Source of the DNA: Autumnicola patrickiae
Lineage (GTDB): Bacteria > Bacteroidota > Bacteroidia > Flavobacteriales > Flavobacteriaceae
DNA: 64,000 nt
Direction: 5' to 3'
NCBI RefSeq assembly: GCF_031846525.1
Contig: NZ_JAVRHM010000019.1
Coordinates: 20,100-84,099 of the forward strand
Below the pieces are notes generated by a model, which searched no databases, was not told the DNA's origin, and saw only the letters and a program-made list of their open reading frames with translations. Positions 47,780 to 57,051 of this stretch are shown here, one piece after another (the stretch's first letter is position 1; each line of letters opens with the position of its first letter). Both the position numbers and the translations under genes were made by a program.

Positions 47780-49297
47780 TTATAATTCTGTTGTTTCCTC
47801 GAGTGCGGTAAAGGCTTTAATTGCGGCGTTTGGTTCTATAATATTATAACCATTCCAGAAGTCTGGATTATATTTTTTGAAAACCTGATATTCGTAATTA
47901 TCAGAAATCTGAAAAGATTCGTAATCACTTTCCTCTAATGGATCATCTTCATAAACTACCAGCTCAAATTTCGAAATATCGCTGTTACTTAACCTGATTT
48001 CCATATCCAGTTCATCCAGTTTCTTGTTCCAAAGAAAATTCCCTTTCTTTACCATCATTGTTAAGGGGCGGTCTATCCCAACAGTTGTACCGTCTTCCTG
48101 TTCCAGGTATTTAGGGTTATACTTTCCATCCATTCCCCTCGAGAAAATCATTTTTCCCCTGTAGACATCATCTTTTGTGCTAATCCCAAAAAGTTTAAAA
48201 GAGCTAATCGCCTTTACATTTTCGTAATCCAGGCGATGGACCCCAAAATCTTCAGTATTTACGTAAATTTTTCCTTTAAAATCAGCTCCCCTTTTGGGTT
48301 CAAAACTTATCACGTAAACTACAGAATTATCTAACTGGGCATAGCCATCGACTGCAAATCTATATTTTCTCGCTTTTTCAAAAACATCAAAAGTATTGTC
48401 TTCATTCCAGAACATTTTGCGCAATTGCCGCTGTACAAACTTTCCGGCTACTGCCTGCACCTCTTTTTGCTTGTCTGCTTTCTCTTTTTCTAATTCTTCA
48501 GGTGTTTTTATTTTTGGTTTCGCAGCTTCATTTGTTTCTGAAATTTCCTCTTGAAATTCCATTCCATCTACTTTAACTCCAATAATTCCGGATTTTATTT
48601 TTACGTAGGTCCCCTCACCTATTTTCTTCTGAAAAATCTTTTCCATCCTTCCGGTGATTTCCTCCAAAGATTCCTCATTAACCGGATTATCTAATTTTGC
48701 AGCCTTTATCAACTGTACTTTCTGTTTGTCATAATTTCCGTAGAAATCGCCAAAGTATTCGTTATAACTATCTGCATAATGCGGAATATTATCGACTACC
48801 TCATTCATAAAATTCTGGTCGAGTTCTGCAATCGTACTATTCTCAACTTCAAGATCCAATTGATTGATTTTATTAAAATAAGATCTTCGGAAAAAGAACC
48901 GCTTTTTAGTAAGGTTAAAATTGTAATTACTATCTACCGAAGCGATCACACGCTCTATAATTTCCTTTCCGGTAAGATTTTTATCGGAAAGGAATATATC
49001 GGACAACTGGATAGATTGTGGCTCCAGATAAATGATGCCCTTAATTTTAACAATATCGACTTCAACAGTCTCGTAACCCAAAGAGGAAATGGAAATAGTA
49101 GCATCAGTACCTTCTGAAGGAATACTGAAGATGCCCTCATCGTTAGTTACCACACCTTTGTTTGTTCCATATTGTATGGTTGCGTAAGGGACAGGCTGTT
49201 TAGAAACACGATCGAGTAATTGAGCTGAAATTTCCTGTGCTGAAGAAAGTTGAACAAAGAACAGAAAGAAGAAAAAATAGAAAAAAGAGCGTCCCAT
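47780..49297 (-). CDS. Exported protein with CarboxypepD_reg-like domain
   Basis: A 505-residue exported protein with a very hydrophobic signal peptide (GRSFFYFFFFLFFVQLSSAQ). Residues 21-100 are a CarboxypepD_reg-like beta-sandwich (ISAQLLDRVSKQPVPYATIQYG ... ISSLGYETVEV), the domain that precedes many TonB receptors, but no barrel follows. The rest (LTGKEIIERVIASVDSNYNFNLTKKRFFFR ... VIVSFEPKRGADFKGKIYVNTEDFGVHRLDYENV) resembles the middle, non-barrel part of DUF5686-type surface proteins. It probably sits at the outer membrane or in the periplasm; role unknown. A helical charged insert near residues 270-300 (KTPEELEKEKADKQKEVQ) is notable. The ATG at 49297 is preceded by a 74-base gap to the VOC-protein gene. 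Confidence 0.8.
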   Translation of the reverse strand: MGRSFFYFFFFLFFVQLSSAQEISAQLLDRVSKQPVPYATIQYGTNKGVVTNDEGIFSIPSEGTDATISISSLGYETVEVDIVKIKGIIYLEPQSIQLSDIFLSDKNLTGKEIIERVIASVDSNYNFNLTKKRFFFRRSYFNKINQLDLEVENSTIAELDQNFMNEVVDNIPHYADSYNEYFGDFYGNYDKQKVQLIKAAKLDNPVNEESLEEITGRMEKIFQKKIGEGTYVKIKSGIIGVKVDGMEFQEEISETNEAAKPKIKTPEELEKEKADKQKEVQAVAGKFVQRQLRKMFWNEDNTFDVFEKARKYRFAVDGYAQLDNSVVYVISFEPKRGADFKGKIYVNTEDFGVHRLDYENVKAISSFKLFGISTKDDVYRGKMIFSRGMDGKYNPKYLEQEDGTTVGIDRPLTMMVKKGNFLWNKKLDELDMEIRLSNSDISKFELVVYEDDPLEESDYESFQISDNYEYQVFKKYNPDFWNGYNIIEPNAAIKAFTALEETTEL

Positions 49298-49371
49298 AAA
49301 ATGTTTTCTTTTAAAGACGCTCCCTCTTAAGGTTTGTTACAAAAATTTCAACTTAAAAGGAAAAATCAGAT

Positions 49372-49827
49372 TTAAAGCTGGTTGTCATTTACCTCAATCC
49401 AGTAGCCATCGGGATCCTGAAAATAAATCTGCTTTACACCATCCGGACGTGAATTTGTTGTCCCTGCTTCTCCCGGCCAGTTCTCAAAATGAACATTATT
49501 ATTTTTAAGGTGCTCCATAAAAGCATGAAGAATATCTGTACTTATTGCCATATGTACGCCTTTGTACTTCTGAATTTTTTCTTTATTCTCTATAATATGC
49601 AACTGAGTTTTATCTGATAACTGGAACCAGCGGATGTGATCTGGAAGTCCACCATTGGGAATTTCCTTTAGTCCCATAATATTCTTATAAAATTCTGCAG
49701 ATACCTGAAGGTCTGAAACCTGTATTGCATCGTGATCCTTTTTAAAAATAAAATCGGTTTGTGCGTTTACGTTTTGTGTACTCATAATTAAGATGCTAAT
49801 AAAGAAAAAACAAAATAAGGATTTCAT
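49372..49827 (-). CDS. Exported VOC (glyoxalase-fold) protein
   Basis: A 151-residue VOC superfamily protein. Signal peptide KSLFCFFFISILIMSTQNVNAQ indicates export, unlike the cytosolic glyoxalase I. The fold's conserved pieces are present: HDAIQVSDLQVSAEFYKNIMGLKEIP with a first metal-type His, LHIIENKEKIQ, GVHMAISTD and IYFQDPDGYWIEVND with a final Glu. These match the metal sites of type I ring-cleaving dioxygenases and glyoxalases (H, H, E). Its periplasmic substrate is unknown; I would not call it a glyoxalase on this evidence. It is followed by the CarboxypepD_reg-like gene on the same strand. Confidence 0.88.
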   Translation of the reverse strand: MKSLFCFFFISILIMSTQNVNAQTDFIFKKDHDAIQVSDLQVSAEFYKNIMGLKEIPNGGLPDHIRWFQLSDKTQLHIIENKEKIQKYKGVHMAISTDILHAFMEHLKNNNVHFENWPGEAGTTNSRPDGVKQIYFQDPDGYWIEVNDNQL

Positions 49828-49990
49828 ATTATATAATTGTGATTAGTAACAAAGGAAGTTACTAAGCATACGTAATTATACCATTCTTGTTTTCCTCCAA
49901 TGGTGTTGTAGAAAAAACTTAGCAAATACTTATGAAGATGAGGGTGGCTCATAATTTCAAATATTCTTACATTTAAGGTAAAGTGAAAAT

Positions 49991-51430
49991 ATGTCTGTAG
50001 ATTTAGAAAAGGAAAGAGAATTTCGCGAAATGGTTTCTGTAGAGAATAAGGCCCTTCGCATTAATCTGAATGAAAACATTTACGGAACCTTTGCCGAAAT
50101 TGGAGCAGGACAGGAAACTGTGAGAAATTTCTTTAGGGCCCAAAATCCGTCGGGCACCATTGCCAAAACCCTTAGTGCCTACGATAAAGATTTTAGCGAT
50201 GCCATATATGGCGTTGGAGAAAACAGAAGATATGTAACAGAGTCCCGGCTTAAGAGTATGCTGGCCTATGAAACCGGCCTCATCGAGGAAAGAATTTCAC
50301 GGACAAAACATCCCAATAAGCTTTTTTTTAGTTACGCCAACACCGTTGCTACAATAGATTTTGCCAAAAAATATAAAGGCCATGGCTGGCTGGGAATCAG
50401 GTTCCAGTCAAAACCGAAAGAAGAATACAGCGAGATCATTATTCATGTTCAGTTTCATGAAAGTAATGCGGCAAAACAGCAAATAAGTCTCGGAATTTTG
50501 GGCGTAAACCTTATCTACGGGGCATATTACCACCATGATGATCCTGTAACTATTCTCAACAGCCTTTACGACCACCTTAATTCCCATAAAATTGAAATTG
50601 ACATGGTGAATTTCACCGGCCCGGTTTTTAAGCAGGTAGACAATAGGTTAATGAGCCTGCACCTGGTAAAAACAGGGAAGACCGATGCTATAATGTTTAA
50701 GCCGGATGGAAATAATGTGCTTCCCGCAGATTTGCTTTATAAAAAGAATATCCTAACACTTCGTGGAAGTTTTAGACCTGTTACAAGGGTGAACCTCAGC
50801 ATGTTTCAAAAATCACTGGAATTATTCAAACAGGAGAAAAAAGTAGATGAAGAACGTATCCTGGGGATCTTCGAAATTACACTTTTCAATCTTAGAAATG
50901 AAGGCGAAATAGACGAAAAGGATTTTCTGGACAGGGCAGATCTACTCTGTTCCCTGGGACACACCGTAATGATTTCCAATTTCCAGGAATACTACAAAGT
51001 AGTGGAATATTTTTCTCAATTTACCAGGGAAAGAATGGGACTTACTATGGGTGTGAATACGCTGGTAGAAGTTTTTAAAGAAGATTACTACAAAGATTTG
51101 AGCGGCGGAATTTTAGAAGCATTTGGAAAATTATTTTTTAAAAGCCTTAAAATTTATCTTCATCCTCAAAAAGATCCTGAAACCGGCGAAATAATTACCA
51201 GTGAAAACCTGGAAGTTGAACAAAGAACCAAAGAGTTGTACAGCTTTTTTAAAGACAACGGACGCGTTGTGGATATCACAGATTATGATCCTGAAGTTCT
51301 GGATATTAATTCACGAAAAATTTACGAACTGATTAGGAACGGAGAAGGCGGCTGGGAAAAAGGCCTGGAAGAGGATACCGTAAAACACATTAAGGAAAAT
51401 CATCTGTTTCAGAAGAAACCTGAATCTTAA
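49991..51430 (+). CDS. Conserved protein of unknown function, about 480 residues
   Basis: I do not recognise a family with certainty. The 479-residue protein has no signal peptide or membrane segment. It starts MSVDLEKEREFREMVSVENKALRINLNENIYGTFAEIGAGQ (given in parts) and contains FFRAQNPSGTIAKTLSAYD, LFFSYANTVATIDFAKKYKGHGWLGIRFQSKP, then LGILGVNLIYGAYYHHDDP and a C-terminal region RERMGLTMGVNTLVEVFKEDYY. Close relatives are, as I recall, widely conserved in Bacteroidota and Cyanobacteria and sometimes labelled as nicotinate-nucleotide adenylyltransferases, a name for which I see no HxGH motif here. Gly and aromatic residues are spread as in an enzyme. It is a single gene with a terminator after it. 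Confidence 0.7.
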   Translation: MSVDLEKEREFREMVSVENKALRINLNENIYGTFAEIGAGQETVRNFFRAQNPSGTIAKTLSAYDKDFSDAIYGVGENRRYVTESRLKSMLAYETGLIEERISRTKHPNKLFFSYANTVATIDFAKKYKGHGWLGIRFQSKPKEEYSEIIIHVQFHESNAAKQQISLGILGVNLIYGAYYHHDDPVTILNSLYDHLNSHKIEIDMVNFTGPVFKQVDNRLMSLHLVKTGKTDAIMFKPDGNNVLPADLLYKKNILTLRGSFRPVTRVNLSMFQKSLELFKQEKKVDEERILGIFEITLFNLRNEGEIDEKDFLDRADLLCSLGHTVMISNFQEYYKVVEYFSQFTRERMGLTMGVNTLVEVFKEDYYKDLSGGILEAFGKLFFKSLKIYLHPQKDPETGEIITSENLEVEQRTKELYSFFKDNGRVVDITDYDPEVLDINSRKIYELIRNGEGGWEKGLEEDTVKHIKENHLFQKKPES

Positions 51431-51453
51431 AGACTATATAGTGTGCATAAAAA

Positions 51454-51488
51454 AAGGCCCGGTTCATCAGAACTGGACCTTTTTTTAG
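51454..51488. terminator. Terminator between convergent genes
   Basis: AGGCCCGGTTC, loop ATCA, GAACTGGACCT with A and T runs on the two sides; one GU-type and one CA mismatch. It can serve both the gene at 49991 and the M1 peptidase gene. Confidence 0.75.
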
Positions 51489-51511
51489 GACGATACACAA
51501 ATTAGGTGAAT

Positions 51512-53452
51512 TTACTCTTTGTAAAAATCTGTCGGCCAACTGTCATTCGAGAAATTAACATCAGGAAGGATTTTTTCAGGATCCAGTTCTACACTTTCAA
51601 GTGTTTTTTCCGTTTCCAGCAGATGGTTCCAGCTATCACCACGTTGCCAGATTTCCACCGGTAGCCGTAGGTTTTCCGTAGTACCATCTTCATACGTTAG
51701 CTTCATTTCCACCGGCATTGGTATTTCTCCTTTGTTAGAAACAGTGATCACATAATTACCCTGATGTTGCTGCACTCCATCCAGGCTTATATCGATATTT
51801 CCTGTCCCGTAAAACCAGCCTTGCCAAAACCAGGAAAGATTTTCTCCCGCCACATTTTCCATATGATTAAAGAAATCTTTTGGCTGAGGGTGCTTATAAG
51901 CCCAGGTTTCTATGTAGGATTTAAAAGCGTTATCAAAACGCTCATGACCGAGGATATATTCACGCAACAGCAAAAGACCAATCGCAGGTTTGTAATATGC
52001 CGTCATCCCCAGGTTCCTTAAATTGGTAACATCTGGATAGGTATCTATACCTTCACGCGTTGGCCTGTTAAACCAGCTTACAAGTCGCCTTGTCTCGTTA
52101 AGGTTGGAACCATACTCCCCATCGTTAAATTCCAGGCTGCTGTAATGGTTTATAAAGGTATTAAAGCCTTCATCCATCCACGCATATCTTCTTTCATTGG
52201 AACCAACGATCATTGGAAACCAGTTATGTCCAAATTCATGATCTGTAACTCCCCATAACGATTCGCCTTCAGCCTGCCATCCGCAGAAGTTCAATCCGGG
52301 ATATTCCATTCCGCCAATATCTGCAGCCACATTTACAGCCACAGGATAAGGATAGTTAAACCACTTTTCTGAATAATGCTCGACGGAGTATTTAGAATAT
52401 TCTGTAGAACGACCCCATGCATCCTCTCCGGCGCTCTCTTTAGGGTAAGCAGATTGTGCCATAGCTTGTTCGCCGCCAGGGAGATTTATTCTTGCCGCAT
52501 CCCAGATAAATGCTTTGGAAGATCCAAAAGCAACATCCCTGGTATTTTCCATTTTAAAATGCCAGGTTAGCGTTCCCTCCTGCTTTGCACGAATGGACAT
52601 ATCGTTTACTTCTTCGGGTCTCACAATAAATACCGTGGTATCGCTTTTTGATGCACGATCCATTCTTTCACGCATGGTAGCAGAAAGCACCTGCCGCGGA
52701 TTTTGCAATTCGCCTGAAGCTACTACGATATGATCGTAAGGAGCGGTAATCTTGTAATCATAGTCTCCGTAATCCAGGTAAAATTCACCGGCACCAAGGT
52801 ACGGCTCAATATTCCAGCCCTCAATATCATCAAAAACAGCAGCTTTTGGAAACCATTGCGCCATCGCGTAAATTGTCCCGTCTTCCACTTCTAAACGTCC
52901 CATTCTATCCATTCCCTCAACAGGAATATTATAACTGAAATCCATAGAAACGGTTGCTTTTCCTCCATTTGCCGGAATTGGACGATCAAAGAAAACCTGC
53001 ATCCTGGTGTCAGTAATTAAGTATTTTGAAGAAGTGCTGCGTTTAACTTTTGCCTCCAAATTACTAATTTCGTAACCTCCGTCTGTATTTCCAGTATAGC
53101 GGTTCCCTCCTATTGGTGTAGTTAACGTCCCCCGGGAATCTTCGGTAAACCTGTTTTGTTCCAGGTGCATCCAGATAAAATCCAGGTCCTGCGGACTATT
53201 ATTTGTATAAGTGAGGGTAATTTTTCCCGAAATACTGTGATCCTCGTCATTAAGTGTTACCTCAATCTCGTAGTCCGTTTCGTTTTGCCAGTATTCAGGC
53301 CCGGGATAGCCCGATGCGGCCCTGTAGCGGTTGCCGCTGCGATCCATAAATTCCCCAAAATCTGACTGGTTATTCTGAATCACTTCCTGCGCTCCAGAAA
53401 GTGAAAAACTAAAAAACATAAGGACAAGAAATGTTCTTGAAAATATCTTCAT
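51512..53452 (-). CDS. Exported M1 family zinc metallopeptidase
   Basis: A 646-residue aminopeptidase-type enzyme. Signal peptide KIFSRTFLVLMFFSFSLSGAQ. N-terminal beta domain (about 55-270), then the catalytic domain: GGMEYPGLNF is a variant of the GxMEN exopeptidase motif with Tyr in place of Asn, HEFGHNWF near residue 402 binds zinc and DEGFNTFINHYSS has the third ligand Glu. The C-terminal part (AYKHPQPKDFFNHMENVAGENLSWFWQGWFYGTG) is typical for Bacteroidota M1 peptidases. The altered GMEN motif suggests changed N-terminus recognition, as in many members of this exported subgroup. It likely digests peptides in the periplasm or at the surface. A 445-base gap with two repeat copies precedes it. 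Confidence 0.92.
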   Translation of the reverse strand: MKIFSRTFLVLMFFSFSLSGAQEVIQNNQSDFGEFMDRSGNRYRAASGYPGPEYWQNETDYEIEVTLNDEDHSISGKITLTYTNNSPQDLDFIWMHLEQNRFTEDSRGTLTTPIGGNRYTGNTDGGYEISNLEAKVKRSTSSKYLITDTRMQVFFDRPIPANGGKATVSMDFSYNIPVEGMDRMGRLEVEDGTIYAMAQWFPKAAVFDDIEGWNIEPYLGAGEFYLDYGDYDYKITAPYDHIVVASGELQNPRQVLSATMRERMDRASKSDTTVFIVRPEEVNDMSIRAKQEGTLTWHFKMENTRDVAFGSSKAFIWDAARINLPGGEQAMAQSAYPKESAGEDAWGRSTEYSKYSVEHYSEKWFNYPYPVAVNVAADIGGMEYPGLNFCGWQAEGESLWGVTDHEFGHNWFPMIVGSNERRYAWMDEGFNTFINHYSSLEFNDGEYGSNLNETRRLVSWFNRPTREGIDTYPDVTNLRNLGMTAYYKPAIGLLLLREYILGHERFDNAFKSYIETWAYKHPQPKDFFNHMENVAGENLSWFWQGWFYGTGNIDISLDGVQQHQGNYVITVSNKGEIPMPVEMKLTYEDGTTENLRLPVEIWQRGDSWNHLLETEKTLESVELDPEKILPDVNFSNDSWPTDFYKE

Positions 53453-53545
53453 TCTCTAAATTTTTTGTGAATCCTGCAAATTTAAATATTAGTGGCTAAA
53501 TATTACCTTATTGTTGGAAAAATTGAAGTCATTCCTAAAATAGAT

Positions 53546-53569
53546 ATCGATAATTGCCATTTTTGGATA
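53546..53569 (-). repeat. Palindromic repeat in the gap before the GH31 gene
   Basis: Minus strand: CCAAAAATGGCAATTATCGAT, exact core at 53548-53563. About 95 bases upstream of the M1 peptidase start. Confidence 0.65.
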
Positions 53570-53740
53570 CTGACTTTTCCTTAAACTGTTAAAGATTAAC
53601 CTAAAGCGTCTAAACCTGCCTGGAAAAGTCCGGAATCACCGTTTGAGACTCCTTTTTCAGCTCTAGAGCATGATAAAATGTGCTTATAATATTTGATTAC
53701 CAGTATTGTAGCAATAATTCATCTTCATTTAAAAAGAGAA

Positions 53741-53770
53741 GCGTCAAATTTGGCAATTTTCGGCATACAG
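53741..53770 (+). repeat. Second palindromic repeat copy before the GH31 gene
   Basis: GTCAAATTTGGCAATTTTCG then GCATACAG: right half exact, left arm AAATTT for AAAAT. It lies 60 bases upstream of the GH31 promoter box. Confidence 0.5.
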
Positions 53771-53829
53771 TGTGATTATGAATAGATAATATTCCTTCCG
53801 AAAGGGAAATTTTGTATAAATTCAAGTTT

Positions 53830-53837
53830 TATCTTTG
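53830..53837 (+). promoter_or_regulatory. -7 promoter box for the GH31 gene
   Basis: TATCTTTG, exact TAnnTTTG match, 60 bases before the ATG; a TTG at 53812-53814 is 15 bases upstream, a little close for a -33 element. Confidence 0.6.
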
Positions 53838-53897
53838 CCTTCAAATTTAAATTTGGATAAGCACAAGTAACGCTGATCTAAAAATCAATAATCTACT

Positions 53898-56339
53898 ATG
53901 ATTACAAGCACCGAATTGGAAACTAAAGGAAATTTATTTCCGGGAGAAGTTGAAAGCCTTGAATGGGATGGAAATTCGGTTACTTTTTCTACAAAGAATA
54001 ACGTTATGCTGCGCATCCACGTTTTACGGGATAGCATTTTGCGTTTCAGGTATGCAACCGATGGTATTTTTGAAAATGATTTTTCTTACGCCATTGATAA
54101 GGATAGCATGCACGGTTTCAATAAATTTCAAATTGAAGAGGCACCTTTTGTAATCACCATTATTACCAGCAAAATAAAATGTAAAATCTCTACTACAGAT
54201 CTTAAAATCGGCATTTATGACCTTCAGGATAATGTAATTGTAGAAGAAGAGATGGGCTTTCACTGGGAAGAAAGTTTTAAATATGGAGGCAATTTTGTAA
54301 AGATGAACAAGACCTCTGTTGATGGAGAAAATTTCTTCGGACTGGGGGATAAACCTACCAACTTCAATTTAAAAGGGAAAAAACTGAGTTTGTGGAACAA
54401 AGATCAGTTCGCCTTCAATAAAGATCTGGACGAACTTTATAAAGCTGTGCCTTTTTATACTGCGTTGCACAGCAATATTGCCTACGGAATTTTCTTTGAC
54501 AACAGTTTCAGAACACATTTTGACTTTTGCCAGGAGAAAAGGAACGAGGTGAAATTTTGGGCTGAAGGTGGTGAAATGAATTATTATTTTATCTACGGCC
54601 CTAAAATTGCCGATGTGGTAACTTCTTATACACACCTCACGGGAACTCCAGGCATGCCCCCCATGTGGGCTTTAGGTTATCATCAAAGCAAGTGGAGCTA
54701 TTTTCCCGAAAGTAGGGTAAATGAACTTGCAGCTAAATTCAGGGAACTTCAATTTCCCTGCGATGCTATCCATTTGGATATTGATTATATGGAAGATTAT
54801 AAATGTTTTACCTGGAATAAAAGACACTTTCCAAATCCTAAACTGATGGTGGAGAACCTTGAAGAAAAAGGGTTTAAGACTGTGGTTATTATTGACCCGG
54901 GAATTAAAATTGAAGCAGATTATAAGATTTTTAAAGAAGCCCTGGAGAATGATTATTTTTGCAGAAGAGCCGACGGCCCTTTTATGCGCGGAAAAGTCTG
55001 GCCGGGAGAATGTTACTTTCCGGATTTCACCAATCCGAAAGTTAGAGAATGGTGGGCAGGATTGTTTAAGGAGCTTGTGGGTGAAATTGGTGTAAAAGGA
55101 GTCTGGAACGATATGAATGAGCCTGCAGTTATGGAGGTGCCGGGAAAAACTTTTCCTATGGATGTACGTCACAATTACGATGGTAATTACTGCAGCCACA
55201 GGAAAGCCCACAACGTTTACGGAATGCAAATGGCGCGGGCAACACATCACGGAGTGCAAAAATACACTTTTCCAAAAAGGCCATTTACCATGACCCGCGC
55301 GAACTTTGCAGGTGGGCAACGATACTGCGCTACCTGGACAGGAGACAATATTGCCAGCTGGGAACATTTATGGCTTGCCAATACACAGGTGCAGCGGCTG
55401 TGCCTTAGCGGAATGAGCTTTACGGGTAGCGATATTGGTGGTTTTGCAGAGCAACCTTCAGGAGAACTATTTACCCGCTGGATTCAGCTTGGGATATTTC
55501 ATCCATTTTGCCGGGTTCATTCTTCGGGAGATCACGGGAATCAGGAACCCTGGTCTTTTGGGGAAGAAGTTTTAAACATTACCAGGGAATATATCAGGTT
55601 AAGATATCAACTGCTACCTTATTTATATACTGCATTTTACCAGTATGTAGAAGAAGGTATCCCTATTTTAAAGCCACTGGTATATTTTGATCAGGAAGAT
55701 GTGCACACCTATTATCGTTCTGATGAATTTATATTCGGCAACCAGATTCTAGTGTGTCCAATCCAGGATGCGAACGTGCAGGGACGAAGAGTGTATTTTC
55801 CACGTGGCAAATGGTACAACTTCTGGAATGATGAGCTGTTAACCGGAGGAAAAGAATATTGGGTGGATGCGCCACTGGAGAGATCGCCTATTTTTGTAAA
55901 GGAAGGAGCAATTATTCCGAAGTTTCCTGTTCAGAATTATGTAGATGAAATTGAAATAGAAGCACTATTCCTGGACGTTTATTACAAAGATGGAAGCGAA
56001 ACTTCTATTTTATACGAAGATGCCCATGATGGTTATGACTACAAAAAAGGGAGGTACAGCTTTAAAACCTTCAAATTTAGAGGGAAACCGGGAGAAATTG
56101 TAATTCAGCAACATAAGGATGGAAAGTATATAACTTCTTATAATTACCTGAAGCTCCGCATTCACGGTTTACCATTTGAAATTGAAAAAGCGTATCTGGA
56201 CAATGAGGAAGTTAGCCTGAAGTCACTGGATTATAATCCAGCAGACAGAACAATGAAGATACCGAAAATGTTTGATCTCCTTCAGTTTACTTCCGCAGTA
56301 AAAGCTGACAGGATAGAGATTGAAGAAAACACTGATTGA
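53898..56339 (+). CDS. Glycoside hydrolase family 31 alpha-glucosidase
   Basis: An 813-residue GH31 enzyme without signal peptide, so probably cytoplasmic, cleaving alpha-glucosides such as malto-oligosaccharides. An N-terminal beta-sandwich (about 10-240) leads to the (beta/alpha)8 barrel: MPPMWALGYHQSKWSYFPESRV, HLDIDYMEDYKCFTW, VWNDMNEPAV near residue 407 with the nucleophile Asp, and TWTGDNIASWEHLW near 480 with the acid/base Asp; GSDIGGFAEQPSGELFTRWIQLGIFHPFCRVHS also fits. C-terminal beta domains finish the protein (YFPRGKWYNFWNDELLTGG, DUF5110-like). It stands alone, without a polysaccharide-utilisation locus; a copy of TATCTTTG promotes it. OtsB, 36 kb away, is the only other alpha-glucoside gene in the window. 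Confidence 0.95.
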   Translation: MITSTELETKGNLFPGEVESLEWDGNSVTFSTKNNVMLRIHVLRDSILRFRYATDGIFENDFSYAIDKDSMHGFNKFQIEEAPFVITIITSKIKCKISTTDLKIGIYDLQDNVIVEEEMGFHWEESFKYGGNFVKMNKTSVDGENFFGLGDKPTNFNLKGKKLSLWNKDQFAFNKDLDELYKAVPFYTALHSNIAYGIFFDNSFRTHFDFCQEKRNEVKFWAEGGEMNYYFIYGPKIADVVTSYTHLTGTPGMPPMWALGYHQSKWSYFPESRVNELAAKFRELQFPCDAIHLDIDYMEDYKCFTWNKRHFPNPKLMVENLEEKGFKTVVIIDPGIKIEADYKIFKEALENDYFCRRADGPFMRGKVWPGECYFPDFTNPKVREWWAGLFKELVGEIGVKGVWNDMNEPAVMEVPGKTFPMDVRHNYDGNYCSHRKAHNVYGMQMARATHHGVQKYTFPKRPFTMTRANFAGGQRYCATWTGDNIASWEHLWLANTQVQRLCLSGMSFTGSDIGGFAEQPSGELFTRWIQLGIFHPFCRVHSSGDHGNQEPWSFGEEVLNITREYIRLRYQLLPYLYTAFYQYVEEGIPILKPLVYFDQEDVHTYYRSDEFIFGNQILVCPIQDANVQGRRVYFPRGKWYNFWNDELLTGGKEYWVDAPLERSPIFVKEGAIIPKFPVQNYVDEIEIEALFLDVYYKDGSETSILYEDAHDGYDYKKGRYSFKTFKFRGKPGEIVIQQHKDGKYITSYNYLKLRIHGLPFEIEKAYLDNEEVSLKSLDYNPADRTMKIPKMFDLLQFTSAVKADRIEIEENTD

Positions 56340-56347
56340 AGTTTTAT

Positions 56348-56980
56348 TTAAAGAATAATTTTTTCAATATCAACATTTGCCATTCCTTCAATATCCAATT
56401 TTAACAGAAGGTGTTTTTCCTGTGGCACGATGTCTCGAATCCTGATGCTTTCCAGATCCCCGGAAACAAAAATCCCTTTTTGCGGCTCAACACGATTTTG
56501 CAGTTTTTCATTAATCGTCTTTAGCTGTTCCTGGATATGCGGAAGAAAATCGAACCTCATCTTTTCTTTGAGCTTGTTGTACATAAAAATATTGGCTACT
56601 GTCTCCAGAAAGTTATTCAATAACCAGTTGCGGGTATTCCCATCAAGTTTATAATCTTTGATCATTATCACCTGCTCCTCTTCATGAAAATCTATAGAAA
56701 GATTTATAAGCAGACGCCCTTCTTTATTCCTGAAAACCGAGGTTAATGCCCGTACCTTCAGCTCCAGAACTAGATCGTATTCTTCCTCCAGGCTCCTTTC
56801 CAGGACAACATCAAGAATTTCAGCATACGTTGATGTTTTTCCGTTTTTTTCGGTCTTTACTTTCTCACCTACAAGTTTCTTCCGCAGTAAATCTTCCAAA
56901 ACATAATATTCTGCGCGAACAGGTAAGGCTATGATTACTTTGCCCTGAGGAGAGTCTTCAATATTTTTAATGGTATCCAT
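56348..56980 (-). CDS. DUF4403-like protein, half length
   Basis: A 210-residue soluble protein that I cannot assign firmly. NIEDSPQGKVIIALPVRAEY followed by YVLEDLLRKKLVGEKV, then YAEILDVVLERSLEEEYDLVLELKVRALTSVFRNKEGRLLINLSIDFHEEEQVIMIKDYKLDG (cut) and DFLPHIQEQLKTINEKLQNRVE recall one of the two lipid-binding-like (TULIP-type) repeats of DUF4403 proteins, which are about 460 residues. Here only one repeat is present and there is no signal peptide, so either the family is different or this is a single-domain form. It is convergent with the GH31 gene, 8 bases between the stops, and is followed upstream by the luciferase-like gene's 3' end. Confidence 0.5.
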   Translation of the reverse strand: MDTIKNIEDSPQGKVIIALPVRAEYYVLEDLLRKKLVGEKVKTEKNGKTSTYAEILDVVLERSLEEEYDLVLELKVRALTSVFRNKEGRLLINLSIDFHEEEQVIMIKDYKLDGNTRNWLLNNFLETVANIFMYNKLKEKMRFDFLPHIQEQLKTINEKLQNRVEPQKGIFVSGDLESIRIRDIVPQEKHLLLKLDIEGMANVDIEKIIL

Positions 56981-57051
56981 ACGTTAGTTTCCTACTAAAA
57001 TACATTTTTCTTTCATAAAATCGTTTTACTGCCTGCACTTTGGAGTCAGTT

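Noticed and set aside
54672..55367. 231-codon open frame opposite the GH31 gene
   Set aside because: It is antisense to the conserved catalytic domain of the alpha-glucosidase and has no recognisable motif; Cys/His/Phe-rich composition is that of a shadow frame.
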